Shown: positions 17,476 to 25,948 of the stretch, one piece after another
Numbering within the stretch: position 1 is the first letter of the stretch
How the letters are laid out: each line of letters begins with the position of its first letter
Source: an uncultured Bacteroidales bacterium
GTDB lineage: Bacteria > Bacteroidota > Bacteroidia > Bacteroidales > UBA932
Assembly (NCBI GenBank): GCA_900320545.1
Contig: ONSU01000009.1
Location: forward strand, 62,001 to 126,000
Direction: 5' to 3'
DNA length: 64,000 nucleotides
Notes under the pieces: model-generated
What the model saw: only the letters and a program-made list of their open reading frames with translations
What the model was told of the DNA's origin: nothing
Databases searched by the model: none
Program-made: the position numbers and the translations under genes

Positions 17476-18064
17476 GAAAAAGATATTGCTTCTCATTCCG
17501 TCCGCGGTCGTGGCGAAAGGACTGGAACAGGTGTTCTCCGATCTGGGAGAATTCTCGGTCGAGGGCAATCTCCAGGACCTCTCCCACGGGACGCTACCCC
17601 GGATCCGTTCCTTTGCCGCCGACGTCCTGATCGTGGACCCGTCGGTATTCGGCGTGGAAGAGCGCTCCCGTGCCCGTGCCCTGATTGCCGAATATACGCC
17701 TGCGCCGGTGGTGGCGATGCTCACTTCGCTGCAGGGGGAGGACTCTTTGCGGCAGTATGATGCGGTCATCGACCTGTACGACAGCCCCACTTCGATTATC
17801 CAGAAAATGCGCGCGGCGCTGGAATCCGGGCAGGAGTCCGGCCGCGGAGAAGGCGAAGAACTTTCGGCCCGCGAAAAGGATATTCTGATCTGCGTGGCCA
17901 AAGGGATGCTCAACAAGGAGATCGCCGACCTGTACAACATCTCCATCTACACGGTCATCACGCATCGCAAGAATATCACCCGCAAGACCGGCATCAAGAC
18001 CGTCGCCGGTCTTACGGTGTATGCCCTGCTGAACAATCTCATCGATATCGGTTCCGTGGAATGA
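17468..18064 (+). CDS. LuxR-type regulator with a degenerate receiver domain
   Basis: The 198-residue protein starts with GTG at 17468, overlapping the hemerythrin gene. The C-terminal 65 residues are a LuxR/NarL helix-turn-helix (LSAREKDILICVAKGMLNKE, then YTVITHRKNITRKTG). The N-terminal part is receiver-like, with a possible acceptor Asp in ADVLIVDPSV and a Thr in VVAMLTS, but the acidic pair of strand 1 is replaced (LLLIPSAV) and the conserved Lys of strand 5 is absent (VIDLYDSPTS). It therefore probably does not act as a standard phospho-switch. Coupling to hemerythrin suggests regulation linked to oxygen, NO or iron. Confidence 0.85.
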   Translation: MGRKKILLLIPSAVVAKGLEQVFSDLGEFSVEGNLQDLSHGTLPRIRSFAADVLIVDPSVFGVEERSRARALIAEYTPAPVVAMLTSLQGEDSLRQYDAVIDLYDSPTSIIQKMRAALESGQESGRGEGEELSAREKDILICVAKGMLNKEIADLYNISIYTVITHRKNITRKTGIKTVAGLTVYALLNNLIDIGSVE

Positions 18065-18666
18065 CGATCCTGCGCCCGGGCATACTGAGATATGGACTCC
18101 TTACGCTCCTCTTTCTGCTCTTCGCCGTTTCTCTCGGCGCGCAGAGCAGGAAGGTATACCGGGGCTTTGACGGGGGAATGATGCTCCATACCGGCTATCA
18201 GTGGGGCACGGTGGCCGGCGAGCAGGTCAAAGGCGCTCCTTTCGGCGTCGGCGGTGCCATCCGCGTCCATCTGGGCGGGCATTTCCGGCTCGGTGCGGAA
18301 GGTTATGTTTCCTCTCTGAAGCAGGGCGTGCGCGGCAGCCAGATCAAAAGCGGCTGGGGCGGCGCCCTCGCCGATATCTATACGGTCGTGGGCCGTTTCC
18401 AGCCCTACGGCGGCCTCACGATCGGCGGCGGCTCGATGACCACACTGCTGATGACCGAAGAACCGTCCTCCGAATGGGTCCCTGTCGACGGCACCCTCTA
18501 CAACCGTCAGCCCTTCCTGGCCGTCGCCCCTTTCGCCGGCTTCGACATCCTTGTCGCCGGCCCCCTTCATTTCACTTTCAAGGCCGACTGGCTTCTCCCC
18601 ATCCACAAACGCGACCTCCTTCCTTCCGGTCCGCGTTTCTACTTCGGGATCCTCTTCTACCGCTAA
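18061..18666 (+). CDS. Small outer-membrane beta-barrel protein
   Basis: A 201-residue protein with a signal peptide ending SLGAQ and a barrel-like body of alternating strands, Gly and aromatic residues, closing with RFYFGILFYR. The start overlaps the LuxR gene's stop (ATGA), so it belongs to the same transcript. The sequence resembles conserved Bacteroidota proteins of unknown function. Confidence 0.75.
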   Translation: MTILRPGILRYGLLTLLFLLFAVSLGAQSRKVYRGFDGGMMLHTGYQWGTVAGEQVKGAPFGVGGAIRVHLGGHFRLGAEGYVSSLKQGVRGSQIKSGWGGALADIYTVVGRFQPYGGLTIGGGSMTTLLMTEEPSSEWVPVDGTLYNRQPFLAVAPFAGFDILVAGPLHFTFKADWLLPIHKRDLLPSGPRFYFGILFYR

Positions 18667-18690
18667 GTTCCGGGCTTCGGGTGTAACTAG

Positions 18691-18770
18691 TCCTCCGCGG
18701 TTACGGAGGACCCGTTGCATTTTGCCCTCTTTTCGTTACGGGTCGTCCATGAGGACGGAGGACCGGTAAC
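18691..18770 (+). terminator. Two hairpins after the imelysin/hemerythrin gene series
   Basis: A 7-bp stem TCCTCCG/CGGAGGA with a 6-nt loop is at 18691-18710. A second, imperfect hairpin with ends GTTACGGG and CCGGTAAC spans about 18735-18770. No strong T run follows either, so they may be a palindromic element rather than a classic terminator. Confidence 0.35.
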
Positions 18771-18801
18771 GCCTAAGTGTCGGAAGTGAAGGATTTTTGT
18801 G

Positions 18802-18809
18802 TATTTTTG
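18802..18809 (+). promoter_or_regulatory. -7 promoter box of the GH92 gene
   Basis: TATTTTTG matches TAnnTTTG and ends only 4 nt before the ATG at 18814, implying a leaderless transcript if used. Confidence 0.5.
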
Positions 18810-18813
18810 CAGT

Positions 18814-21351
18814 ATGACGATCTTTTTTGTGCTTCTGACGGCCCTGCTGCACTATGCCGACCCGATGGTCGGCACGGATGCGCACGGGCATACGTTCCCC
18901 GGGGCGGTGTATCCTTTCGGAATGGTGCAGCTGAGCCCGGACACGCGGCCGAGGGCGGGCGACTGGGACGGCTGCAGCGGATATCATTACAGCGACAGCG
19001 TCATCTACGGTTTCAGTCACACGCATCTCAGCGGGACGGGCTGCGACGACTGGTGCGACATCCTCGTCACGCCGGGTGAGGGGCCGTCGCATTTCTCGCA
19101 TGCGAAGGAAAAAGCCTCTCCGGGATACTACGAAGTCTATCTGGACGATGCCCGGGCGCTGGTGCGGCTGACGGCCGGGCGGCGCTGCGGTGTGCACGAA
19201 TATACCTTCGACGCCGGCGTGACACCCCGGCTTACGGTCAACCTGCAGCACAGGGACCATCTGGACGAAGGCATCCTGCATACCGGTCCGGACTGGTGCA
19301 GCGGCAAGCGGGTATCCTCCAGCTGGGCCCGGCATCAGACCGTCTATTTCTACCTGGAATTCTCTTCGCCGGGAGAAGCCGTCCGGGATGGCGGCAAAGC
19401 GGTATTCACCTTCCGCGATCGCACGGTGACCGTCCGTGCGGCCATTTCAAGTGTCTCCGAGGAGGCGGCCAAAGCCAATCTCTACGCGGACTATCCGGCT
19501 TCTTTCCGGGCAGTCCGGAAGGGAACGGAGAGGGCCTGGAACCAGTATCTGGGCAAACTCGAATGCCCCTATAGAGACAAAGAGCACAGGCGCCGCTTCT
19601 ACACGGCCCTTTACCATACCGGCATTCATCCGTCCCTTTATAGTGACGCCGACGGCCGCTATCGCGGAATGGACAGGGAGATTCACCGTACCGACGGATG
19701 GGACCGCTATACCGTATTCTCCACCTGGGATACTTTCCGGGGCGAGCATCCGCTGCTCTGCATCCTCGAGCCGGAGCGGACGGTGGATTTTATCAAAACG
19801 ATGATTTCCATCTACGAGGAGAACGGCAAACTCCCGGTCTGGGAGCTTTCGGGATATGAGACCGACTGTATGATCGGCTACAACAGCGTTCCCGTCATCG
19901 CCGACGCCATCGCGAGAGGGATAACCGGCTTCGATGTGGAAAAGGCCTACGAGGCGATGAAGGCCTCCTCTCAGAGACCCGAGCACGGGATGGAGAGCTA
20001 TCGCCGGAATGGCTTTGTCCTGGCGGACGATGAGCACGAGAGCGTCTCCAAGACCCTGGAATTCGCCTACGACGACTGGTGCGTGGCGCAGGTTGCAAAG
20101 TATCTCGGGAAAACGATTGAGTATCAATACTATATGCGCCGCAGCGAGGCCTGGCGGAATGTCTTTGACGCGGAAACGGGCTTTATGCGGGCGCGGCTCA
20201 ACGGCCGCTGGTATACACCGTTCGATCCCCGGGAGGTCAACAACAACTACACGGAGGCGAATGCCTGGCAGTACAGTTTCTTCGTGCCGCACGATATCGA
20301 CGGGCTGATCCGGGCGATGGGCGGTCCGGAAGCCTTCGAGCGGAAGCTGGACGCGCTCTTCGAGGGACCCGAGGGCAACACGGGCCGCACCCAGGCCGAC
20401 ATTACGGGCTGCATCGGGCAGTATGCCCACGGCAACGAACCCAGCCATCATATCCCGTATCTATACAACGCCGTCGGCAAGCCCGAAAAGGCGGCCGCAA
20501 GGGTCGGGCAGATTCTGGAAACACTATATACTTCCGCTCCCGACGGCCTTTGCGGCAACGATGACTGCGGCCAGATGTCCGCCTGGTATGTGCTCAGTTC
20601 GCTGGGACTCTATCCCGTCTGTCCGGGACAGATCGGGGCTCCTGACTCCGCCCCTCATACCCTGCCCGTCAGCCCTGTCTTCCGGATGGAGAATGATATC
20701 TTCGCCGATTCCCTCCGGGTCAGTATCGAGGCGCCGGAAGGAATCCTGCTGTATAGCCGGAACGGGGGAATGTTTATGCCTTATACCGGCCCTTTTACCG
20801 TGCGGGAAACCAGCAATCTGAGGGCGTTTTTGAGGACGGATGCGGGCGTGAGCGCCACGACCCTGTGCAGGGTCTATAAAATCCATTCCGACCGGGATAT
20901 AGACATCCGCTCCCGGGTCAGCCGCTCCTATACGGCCGGCGGACCGGAGGCGCTCATCGACGACCGCCGCGGCGGCCTCAACTGGCGCACCGGCGGCTGG
21001 CAAGGCTATCAGGGCGTGGATTTCGAAGCGGTCATCGACCTTCGGGAAGACCGTGACATCCGCCTCGTGGGCGCCGGCTTCTGCCAGGACGCCCGCTCCT
21101 GGATATGGATGCCGTCCAAGGTGACTTTCGAGGTGTCTACGGACGGCGAAATCTGGTCCGAGGCCGCCTCCGCCGTCACGACGGTCGCGCCAGACGATAT
21201 GACCGTCCGTATCTGGAACTGCGAAATCCCCGTCTCGATCCGGGCCCGTTATGTCCGGGTCCGGGCCGCCAATCCCGGCCCCATTCCCGCCTGGCATCCC
21301 GGCGCCGGCAGTCCCTCCTTCATCTTTATCGACGAAATTACCGTCCGCTGA
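18814..21351 (+). CDS. GH92 alpha-mannosidase with C-terminal discoidin-like domain
   Basis: A secreted 845-residue glycosidase. A short signal peptide (to about residue 14) is followed by DPMVGTDAHGHTFPGAVYPF, the hallmark opening of family GH92. Catalytic-core motifs are present: HGNEPSHH with the likely acid E542 and GNDDCGQMSAWY with acidic residues 583-584. GH92 enzymes are calcium-dependent exo-acting alpha-mannosidases, mostly on alpha-1,2 linkages of N-glycans or yeast mannan. The last 140 residues form an F5/8 type C (discoidin/CBM32-like) module with GGWQGYQGVDFEAVIDL. No SusC/SusD genes are nearby, so it is not in an obvious polysaccharide utilisation locus. The start at 18814 opens the signal peptide. 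Confidence 0.94.
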   Translation: MTIFFVLLTALLHYADPMVGTDAHGHTFPGAVYPFGMVQLSPDTRPRAGDWDGCSGYHYSDSVIYGFSHTHLSGTGCDDWCDILVTPGEGPSHFSHAKEKASPGYYEVYLDDARALVRLTAGRRCGVHEYTFDAGVTPRLTVNLQHRDHLDEGILHTGPDWCSGKRVSSSWARHQTVYFYLEFSSPGEAVRDGGKAVFTFRDRTVTVRAAISSVSEEAAKANLYADYPASFRAVRKGTERAWNQYLGKLECPYRDKEHRRRFYTALYHTGIHPSLYSDADGRYRGMDREIHRTDGWDRYTVFSTWDTFRGEHPLLCILEPERTVDFIKTMISIYEENGKLPVWELSGYETDCMIGYNSVPVIADAIARGITGFDVEKAYEAMKASSQRPEHGMESYRRNGFVLADDEHESVSKTLEFAYDDWCVAQVAKYLGKTIEYQYYMRRSEAWRNVFDAETGFMRARLNGRWYTPFDPREVNNNYTEANAWQYSFFVPHDIDGLIRAMGGPEAFERKLDALFEGPEGNTGRTQADITGCIGQYAHGNEPSHHIPYLYNAVGKPEKAAARVGQILETLYTSAPDGLCGNDDCGQMSAWYVLSSLGLYPVCPGQIGAPDSAPHTLPVSPVFRMENDIFADSLRVSIEAPEGILLYSRNGGMFMPYTGPFTVRETSNLRAFLRTDAGVSATTLCRVYKIHSDRDIDIRSRVSRSYTAGGPEALIDDRRGGLNWRTGGWQGYQGVDFEAVIDLREDRDIRLVGAGFCQDARSWIWMPSKVTFEVSTDGEIWSEAASAVTTVAPDDMTVRIWNCEIPVSIRARYVRVRAANPGPIPAWHPGAGSPSFIFIDEITVR

Positions 21352-21408
21352 CCTCCCGGCCATATCTCAAAAAAGGTCTGAAACGTGGCTTCGAGCCGAA
21401 AAAAGTGG

Positions 21409-21416
21409 TAACTTTG
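21409..21416 (+). promoter_or_regulatory. -7 promoter box of queH
   Basis: TAACTTTG matches the TAnnTTTG consensus and ends 7 nt before the ATG at 21424. Confidence 0.55.
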
Positions 21417-21423
21417 CAGGGTT

Positions 21424-22023
21424 ATGGATGCAAGGATGACAGAGAGATGCCCGATCAGGTCGGGCATATCGGGAGAGAAGATCCCGGCCGGTGCGAGGAT
21501 TTTGGTGCACAGCTGCTGCGCGCCGTGCTCGGGGGCGATCCTGGAGTACCTCGTGCAGCATGGCGTGCGTCCGGTGGTGTTCTTCTCCAATTCCAACATT
21601 GTCCCTTCCGCGGAATACGATAAGCGCTACGGCGAAATCCTCCGCTACGCCCGGCTGCTCGGGCTGGAGATTGTCAGCGATGCGTACGATCATGAGGCCT
21701 GGCGGAGTGCGATCCGTGGCTGGGAAGGGGAGCCGGAGCGGGGACGCCGATGCCTGGAGTGTTTCCGCTTCCGCCTCGAAAGGGCCGCGAAATATGCCTC
21801 GGAGCACGGATTCGACGTCCTGACGACCACCCTGGCATCTTCCCGCTGGAAAGACCTCTCTCAGGTGGATGAGGCAGGGGAATGGGCCTGCTCGCTCTTC
21901 CCCGGCGTCACCTGGTGGGGACGCAACTGGCGCAAGGGCGGCCTCCAGCAGCGCCGTTCCGAGATTATCTGCGAGCAGCAGTTCTACAATCAGAATTATT
22001 GCGGTTGCGAGTTTTCCCTGTAA
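21424..22023 (+). CDS. queH: Epoxyqueuosine reductase QueH
   Basis: A 199-residue cytosolic enzyme of the QueH (DUF208) family, which reduces epoxyqueuosine to queuosine in tRNA without cobalamin. Visible signatures are the N-terminal HSCCAPCSG cysteine cluster, RCLECFRFRLERAA, a TTTLASSRWK stretch, and the C-terminal NQNYCGCEFSL. These cysteines bind the iron-sulfur cluster and second metal. It is a single gene between GH92 and a secreted-protein operon. The start at 21424 follows directly on a promoter box; a second ATG four codons later is possible. Confidence 0.93.
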   Translation: MDARMTERCPIRSGISGEKIPAGARILVHSCCAPCSGAILEYLVQHGVRPVVFFSNSNIVPSAEYDKRYGEILRYARLLGLEIVSDAYDHEAWRSAIRGWEGEPERGRRCLECFRFRLERAAKYASEHGFDVLTTTLASSRWKDLSQVDEAGEWACSLFPGVTWWGRNWRKGGLQQRRSEIICEQQFYNQNYCGCEFSL

Positions 22024-22028
22024 ATTAT

Positions 22029-22036
22029 TATATTTG
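22029..22036 (+). promoter_or_regulatory. -7 promoter box of the 22082-24423 operon
   Basis: TATATTTG with TTG at 22005-22007 (21-nt spacer) resembles the Bacteroidota promoter; the leader to 22082 would be about 40 nt. Confidence 0.45.
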
Positions 22037-22081
22037 TAGTTCAGTACCATTTTTGCATTGTTCGTGAAAAACTCTATAGAA

Positions 22082-22669
22082 ATGAAAAAGATAGCGTTAA
22101 CCCTTCTCTCCGTCCTTGTCGCCGCAGTCTGCTCCGCGCAGCTCCGCACCGGCTCGGATATCGATTCCAAGACTTTCGTCGTCGGACTCGACAACTATAT
22201 CGTCGGCGAGGCCGGCGGACTCGGCTTCTCCATCAAGAACAACACCTTCAAGGTCGAGGTTCTGGACGGAACCGTCAGTGTCGCCAAGGGCAGCCAGAAA
22301 GTCGTTCTCTACAAGAACGGGCTGCAGGTTCCCGCCGCATACGACTACAGCATGCCCGTGCTGAAGGGCGATTTCGTCGTCGGCGTGCACGATTTCACCG
22401 ATGACGCGGTCCCCGAGTTCGTCATCGCGGTCCGGGACGAGTCCGGCAGCGGCATCATCGCCTTCATCCTCCAGTACAAGGACGGCAAGTGGATCTCCAT
22501 CGGTGAGATCGGTGCCGTCAAGGGCAATGTCAACGAGATCCGCGTCTTCCGCCAGACCCTTACCATCAAGAATCAGAAGACAGGCGCCCTCTATAAATGG
22601 ACGTATAAGAAGAACGGCTTCCTCTTCCAGGCCTCCGACAAGACGGCTTCCGCCGCCAACCTGCTGTAG
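22082..22669 (+). CDS. Secreted hypothetical protein
   Basis: A 195-residue protein with a signal peptide (MKKIALTLLSVLVAAVCSAQ) and a mature part of short repeated strands such as VPEFVIAVRDESGSGIIAFI and GALYKWTYKKNGFLF, suggesting a beta-rich fold of FG-GAP or WG type. I do not recognise a family. The start at 22082 opens the signal peptide. It precedes a lytic transglycosylase by 3 nt and is therefore likely in its operon. Confidence 0.75.
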   Translation: MKKIALTLLSVLVAAVCSAQLRTGSDIDSKTFVVGLDNYIVGEAGGLGFSIKNNTFKVEVLDGTVSVAKGSQKVVLYKNGLQVPAAYDYSMPVLKGDFVVGVHDFTDDAVPEFVIAVRDESGSGIIAFILQYKDGKWISIGEIGAVKGNVNEIRVFRQTLTIKNQKTGALYKWTYKKNGFLFQASDKTASAANLL

Positions 22670-22672
22670 GCG

Positions 22673-23566
22673 ATGAGAAGATTCCTGCTCGCCTTCGTCC
22701 TGATTCTCGCCGCGACCTCCTGCATTACCGCACGGCCGCAGCGTGATACGGTTACCTTCGCCACGGATTCCCTCCGGCATCCCAAGGCCCCGGGCATTCC
22801 GGCATATGTGGTCTTCGCGGGGGACACCGTCCGTCTCGACCGCCCCGATTTCCAGGAGCGTCTCGACCGCGAACTCCTCTCCTTCACCTATATGCACAGC
22901 ACCTCGACGATGATCCTGAAGCGGGCTCCGCGCATCTTCGCGCAAATCGAGCCCATTCTCAGGGCGCAGGGCGTGCACGACGACCTCAAATACCTCGCGG
23001 TCATCGAGAGCAACCTCGATCCCAGGGCCCTTTCCCGGGCCGGAGCGGCCGGGCTGTGGCAGTTTATGAAATCGGCCGCGGCCACCTATTCCCTGGAAGT
23101 CTCCGCGGAGGTGGACGAGCGGTACAACATCGAAAAGGAGACGGCGGCGGCCTGCCAGTATCTCAAGAATTCCTACCGTCGCTACGGCGACTGGATGACG
23201 GCGGCGGCCAGTTACAACGCGGGCCCCGGCAACATCAACAAGGCCATCGCCGAGCAGAAGCAGTCCTCCGCCCTCGATCTGTGGCTGACCGACGAGACGG
23301 CGCGCTATATGTTCCGCCTGATGGCGGCCAAACTTTTCTTCGAACATCCCTCCGATTTCGGCTATGACATTTCCGAGGAGGATGCTTACCCGGCCTTCAA
23401 GGTAAAGGAAGAGGTAATCGTATCGGACGCCATTCCCTCGCTTGTGGATTTCGCGCTGGAGCACGGCACGACCTACGCCAAACTCCGCAGCGCCAATCTC
23501 TGGCTGATCGCCCCCAAACTGACCAATTCCGCCAAAAAGACGTACAAAATCGTTATTCCCGAATGA
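22673..23566 (+). CDS. Lytic transglycosylase (MltD-like SLT domain) lipoprotein
   Basis: A 297-residue lipoprotein (lipobox AATSC, Cys17) with a C-terminal SLT/goose-lysozyme-type domain. The catalytic Glu is E112 in AVIESNLDPRALSRAGAAGL, followed by GLWQFM and AAASYNAGPGNINKAI, all family landmarks. It cleaves peptidoglycan glycan strands to 1,6-anhydro ends in the periplasm. LysM domains, present in many MltD proteins, are absent. The stop overlaps the folD start (ATGA), so both are translated from one message. Confidence 0.92.
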   Translation: MRRFLLAFVLILAATSCITARPQRDTVTFATDSLRHPKAPGIPAYVVFAGDTVRLDRPDFQERLDRELLSFTYMHSTSTMILKRAPRIFAQIEPILRAQGVHDDLKYLAVIESNLDPRALSRAGAAGLWQFMKSAAATYSLEVSAEVDERYNIEKETAAACQYLKNSYRRYGDWMTAAASYNAGPGNINKAIAEQKQSSALDLWLTDETARYMFRLMAAKLFFEHPSDFGYDISEEDAYPAFKVKEEVIVSDAIPSLVDFALEHGTTYAKLRSANLWLIAPKLTNSAKKTYKIVIPE

Positions 23567-24423
23567 TTCTCGATGGAAAGGCCGTTTCGGCCGCACTCAA
23601 AGCAGATCTTGCACAGAAAGTAAAAGCCCTTCCGGAAAAATACGGAAGGGTTCCGCATCTGGTCGTCATCCTGGTGGGGGAGGACCCCGCCAGCCAGGTG
23701 TACGTCAACAATAAGAGCCGGGCCGTCGAGGCCGTGGGATTCCGCAGCACGACGCTGACGCTTCCGTCCGATACCGCCGAGGATGACCTGCTCGATAGGA
23801 TTCGGGAACTCAATGCGGACGACGGTGTGGACGGCATTCTTGTCCAGCTTCCGCTGCCCGCCCAGATCGACGAAGCCAAAGTGATCCGGACGATCGCGGT
23901 CGGGAAGGACGTGGACGGTTTCCATCCGCTCAATGTGGCCGCGCTGTGGCAGAGGATGCCCTGCATCGTGCCCTGTACGCCCAAGGGGATCATGAAACTG
24001 CTTGCGTCCGCCGGCATCGATCCCAAAGGGAAACGAGCCGTGGTGGTCGGACGCAGCAACATCGTCGGTCTTCCCGTCGCGAAACTGCTGCTGGACGCCC
24101 ATGCGACCGTGACCGTCTGTCATTCCCGCACGGCCGACCTTGCGGAGGAGACCCGCCGGGCCGAAATTCTCGTAGTCGCTGCCGGCCGCCCGAGAATGAT
24201 CACCGGGGAAATGGTTTCCGAAGGCGCCGTCGTCATCGATGTCGGCGTGAACAGAGACAAAGAAGGGAAGCTTTGCGGCGACGTCGATTTCGATACGGTC
24301 GCTCCCAAAGCTTCCTTCATTACTCCCGTTCCGGGCGGCGTGGGTCCGATGACGATCGCCTGCCTGATGGAGAACACGCTGGAGTGTTTCCTGAACAGAC
24401 TCCGGGGACAGTCCCCGGAATGA
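23563..24423 (+). CDS. folD: Bifunctional methylenetetrahydrofolate dehydrogenase/cyclohydrolase FolD
   Basis: A 286-residue cytosolic enzyme interconverting 5,10-methylene-, methenyl- and 10-formyl-tetrahydrofolate with NADP. Diagnostic stretches include VGEDPASQVYVNNKSRAVE (catalytic Lys), DGILVQLPLP, KDVDGFHPLN, CTPKGIMKLL, VVGRSNIVGLPVAKLLL (nucleotide site) and TPVPGGVGPMTIACLMENT. The final codons and the stop come from a dispersed palindromic element (24398-24424), so the C-terminal tail has been replaced or extended by it. The start overlaps the upstream transglycosylase gene. Confidence 0.97.
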   Translation: MILDGKAVSAALKADLAQKVKALPEKYGRVPHLVVILVGEDPASQVYVNNKSRAVEAVGFRSTTLTLPSDTAEDDLLDRIRELNADDGVDGILVQLPLPAQIDEAKVIRTIAVGKDVDGFHPLNVAALWQRMPCIVPCTPKGIMKLLASAGIDPKGKRAVVVGRSNIVGLPVAKLLLDAHATVTVCHSRTADLAEETRRAEILVVAAGRPRMITGEMVSEGAVVIDVGVNRDKEGKLCGDVDFDTVAPKASFITPVPGGVGPMTIACLMENTLECFLNRLRGQSPE

Positions 24424-24424
24424 C
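24398..24424. repeat. Dispersed palindromic element (copy 3) forming the folD 3' end
   Basis: This 27-bp copy starts GACTCCGGGG and ends CCCCGGAATGAC. The folD stop codon TGA is the TGA of the GGAATGAC motif, so folD's last codons read through the element. Confidence 0.85.
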
Positions 24425-24427
24425 GGT

Positions 24428-25723
24428 CTAGTTCACCGTACCAGCGGCCTTTCTCGCCACCGCGTGCTGCTCGTTGCGGGAATCTTTCCGCTGTACGTCG
24501 CGCAGGCGCGTGTGATGCCGGAGCGCCTGCTTGGAGTTGACATCCTTGAATGACGCCGGCTTGCGGGCGATGGCGCGGGTGGCGCTGGGGGCGTTTCCCG
24601 TCTTGACCATCGTGAGCGGGAACTGAGGCACGTTGAGGTTGAACTTCAGCAGCTGCTCCCCATTGTCGGCGAAGTACTGCATCGACGTGAACTGCGTTTT
24701 GATTCCGGTCTGGTCGGTATCGGTCAAATAAGCCTTGATGGCGCAGCCCTTCACTTCCGCCCGCTCGTTGTTATTGTCGGTCATAATGGCCGCCGCGATG
24801 TCGAGATTCTCCTCCGGGATGATGTATTCTCCGTTTTCGATGCGCTGACCGTCGACGATGACATGCCCGTCGACGATGAAATTGCCGAAGAAGAACTGGT
24901 CGTAAGTGACATTGTTCTCCTTATAGGACTGGATGTACTGCGACATGAAGTACATGTTTTGGTTGGAGGGCTCGAAGAAAGTTTCGATCCAGTCTTCGTT
25001 GCCGTTCATCTGCGTCCCGGTCTGGGAGTCGATGCTCTCTCCCGTCTCCCAGTCATAGACAATGTAGGAGTAGTTGGCCTCGCAGCTGGCGATCTCGATG
25101 TTGTAGGAAACGAGTTTTTCGTCCGGATCCAGTCCGCTGATCGTCCACAGGCCGATCCACCGGTTGAACGCGGCCGTCGGGGTGTCTTCCTTCGAGGTGA
25201 AATTGATGGTGGCGTATTCGCCCGTGATCTTCCCCCTGGCGTCAAATCCGATGACGAAGGCCATCCAGCTGCCGTGGCGGATCCGGTCGAAGTACAGATC
25301 CGTCTGGGTCGGCGTGTAGAGATAGTCGGTGACGTTCTCGTTGTAGTTTTTCGCGTCCTCCTCCAGATAGCCCTGCTCGTCCTGGAAGAACTTGATGACG
25401 TCGGTGCCGTAGTTTTCCTGGAAAACATCGGGATTGATGGTCCGGAACAGATAATAAGCCGTTCCGGGCGCCTCGACGTGGAAGTGCTCGACCCGGGATA
25501 CGGAGCCGTCGGTCTCGTTATAATCCTCCCGGCCCTTGTACTGGATGGTCCAGTTGGACATCAATTTGGCCTTGACGGTGGTCGATCCGCCGCCGGGATT
25601 GTTGCCGCCGGGATGGGTTCCCGAGGTGTCGGTAGGTCTGTAGGGGGTGTGCCTGTCACCGCAGGACACCGAGCAGAAGACCGCGATCGCGGCCGCCGCT
25701 AATATCTTGACGAAATTTTTCAT
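24428..25723 (-). CDS. Hypothetical lipoprotein with basic C-terminal tail
   Basis: A 431-residue lipoprotein: signal with SVSC (Cys21), a Gly/Pro/Thr-rich spacer (GTHPGGNNPGGG), and a large mixed domain with aspartate and tyrosine-rich strands. The last 45 residues are strikingly basic (from about TRAIARKPASFKDVN onward), unlike the acidic body. I do not recognise the family; the layout resembles the many surface lipoproteins of Bacteroidota. It has a good ribosome site AAGGAGGA at 25731-25738 and a consensus promoter. Confidence 0.75.
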   Translation of the reverse strand: MKNFVKILAAAAIAVFCSVSCGDRHTPYRPTDTSGTHPGGNNPGGGSTTVKAKLMSNWTIQYKGREDYNETDGSVSRVEHFHVEAPGTAYYLFRTINPDVFQENYGTDVIKFFQDEQGYLEEDAKNYNENVTDYLYTPTQTDLYFDRIRHGSWMAFVIGFDARGKITGEYATINFTSKEDTPTAAFNRWIGLWTISGLDPDEKLVSYNIEIASCEANYSYIVYDWETGESIDSQTGTQMNGNEDWIETFFEPSNQNMYFMSQYIQSYKENNVTYDQFFFGNFIVDGHVIVDGQRIENGEYIIPEENLDIAAAIMTDNNNERAEVKGCAIKAYLTDTDQTGIKTQFTSMQYFADNGEQLLKFNLNVPQFPLTMVKTGNAPSATRAIARKPASFKDVNSKQALRHHTRLRDVQRKDSRNEQHAVARKAAGTVN

Positions 25724-25730
25724 AGTCGGA

Positions 25731-25780
25731 TCCTCCTTTTCTTTAAATGCAAAATTACAAAGCGATCTTCAAAAATACAA
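25731..25780 (-). promoter_or_regulatory. Promoter and strong ribosome site of the 24428-25723 lipoprotein gene
   Basis: On the minus strand, TTG (25778-25780), a 20-nt spacer and TAATTTTG (25750-25757) form a consensus promoter. AAGGAGGA at 25731-25738 lies 7 nt before the start, an unusually strong Shine-Dalgarno site for this phylum. Confidence 0.6.
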
Positions 25781-25822
25781 ACTTCGTACCTTGCTGAAAA
25801 CACTTGCCGACTGCTTAACTCC

Positions 25823-25932
25823 GAGAGTTTGCTTTGAGAAACTTCCGGAGCTTCGCTCCTCCATCCCTCCCATAAATGGGCCCCTCCCGTTCACGAGGCC
25901 ACGGGCGGCCACGGTTTTCGAAGCAAACTCTC
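25823..25932. repeat. 110-bp inverted-repeat element
   Basis: GAGAGTTTGCTT at 25823-25834 is exactly complementary to AAGCAAACTCTC at 25921-25932. Between them are smaller hairpins, GGAGC-TTC-GCTCC near 25847 and CCCATAAATGGG near 25870. The element lies between the 3' end of the YSGDI-repeat gene and the promoter of the lipoprotein gene. It looks like a small palindromic or MITE-like unit; only one copy is seen here. Confidence 0.7.
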
Positions 25933-25948
25933 TGCGTTAACCAGTCTT

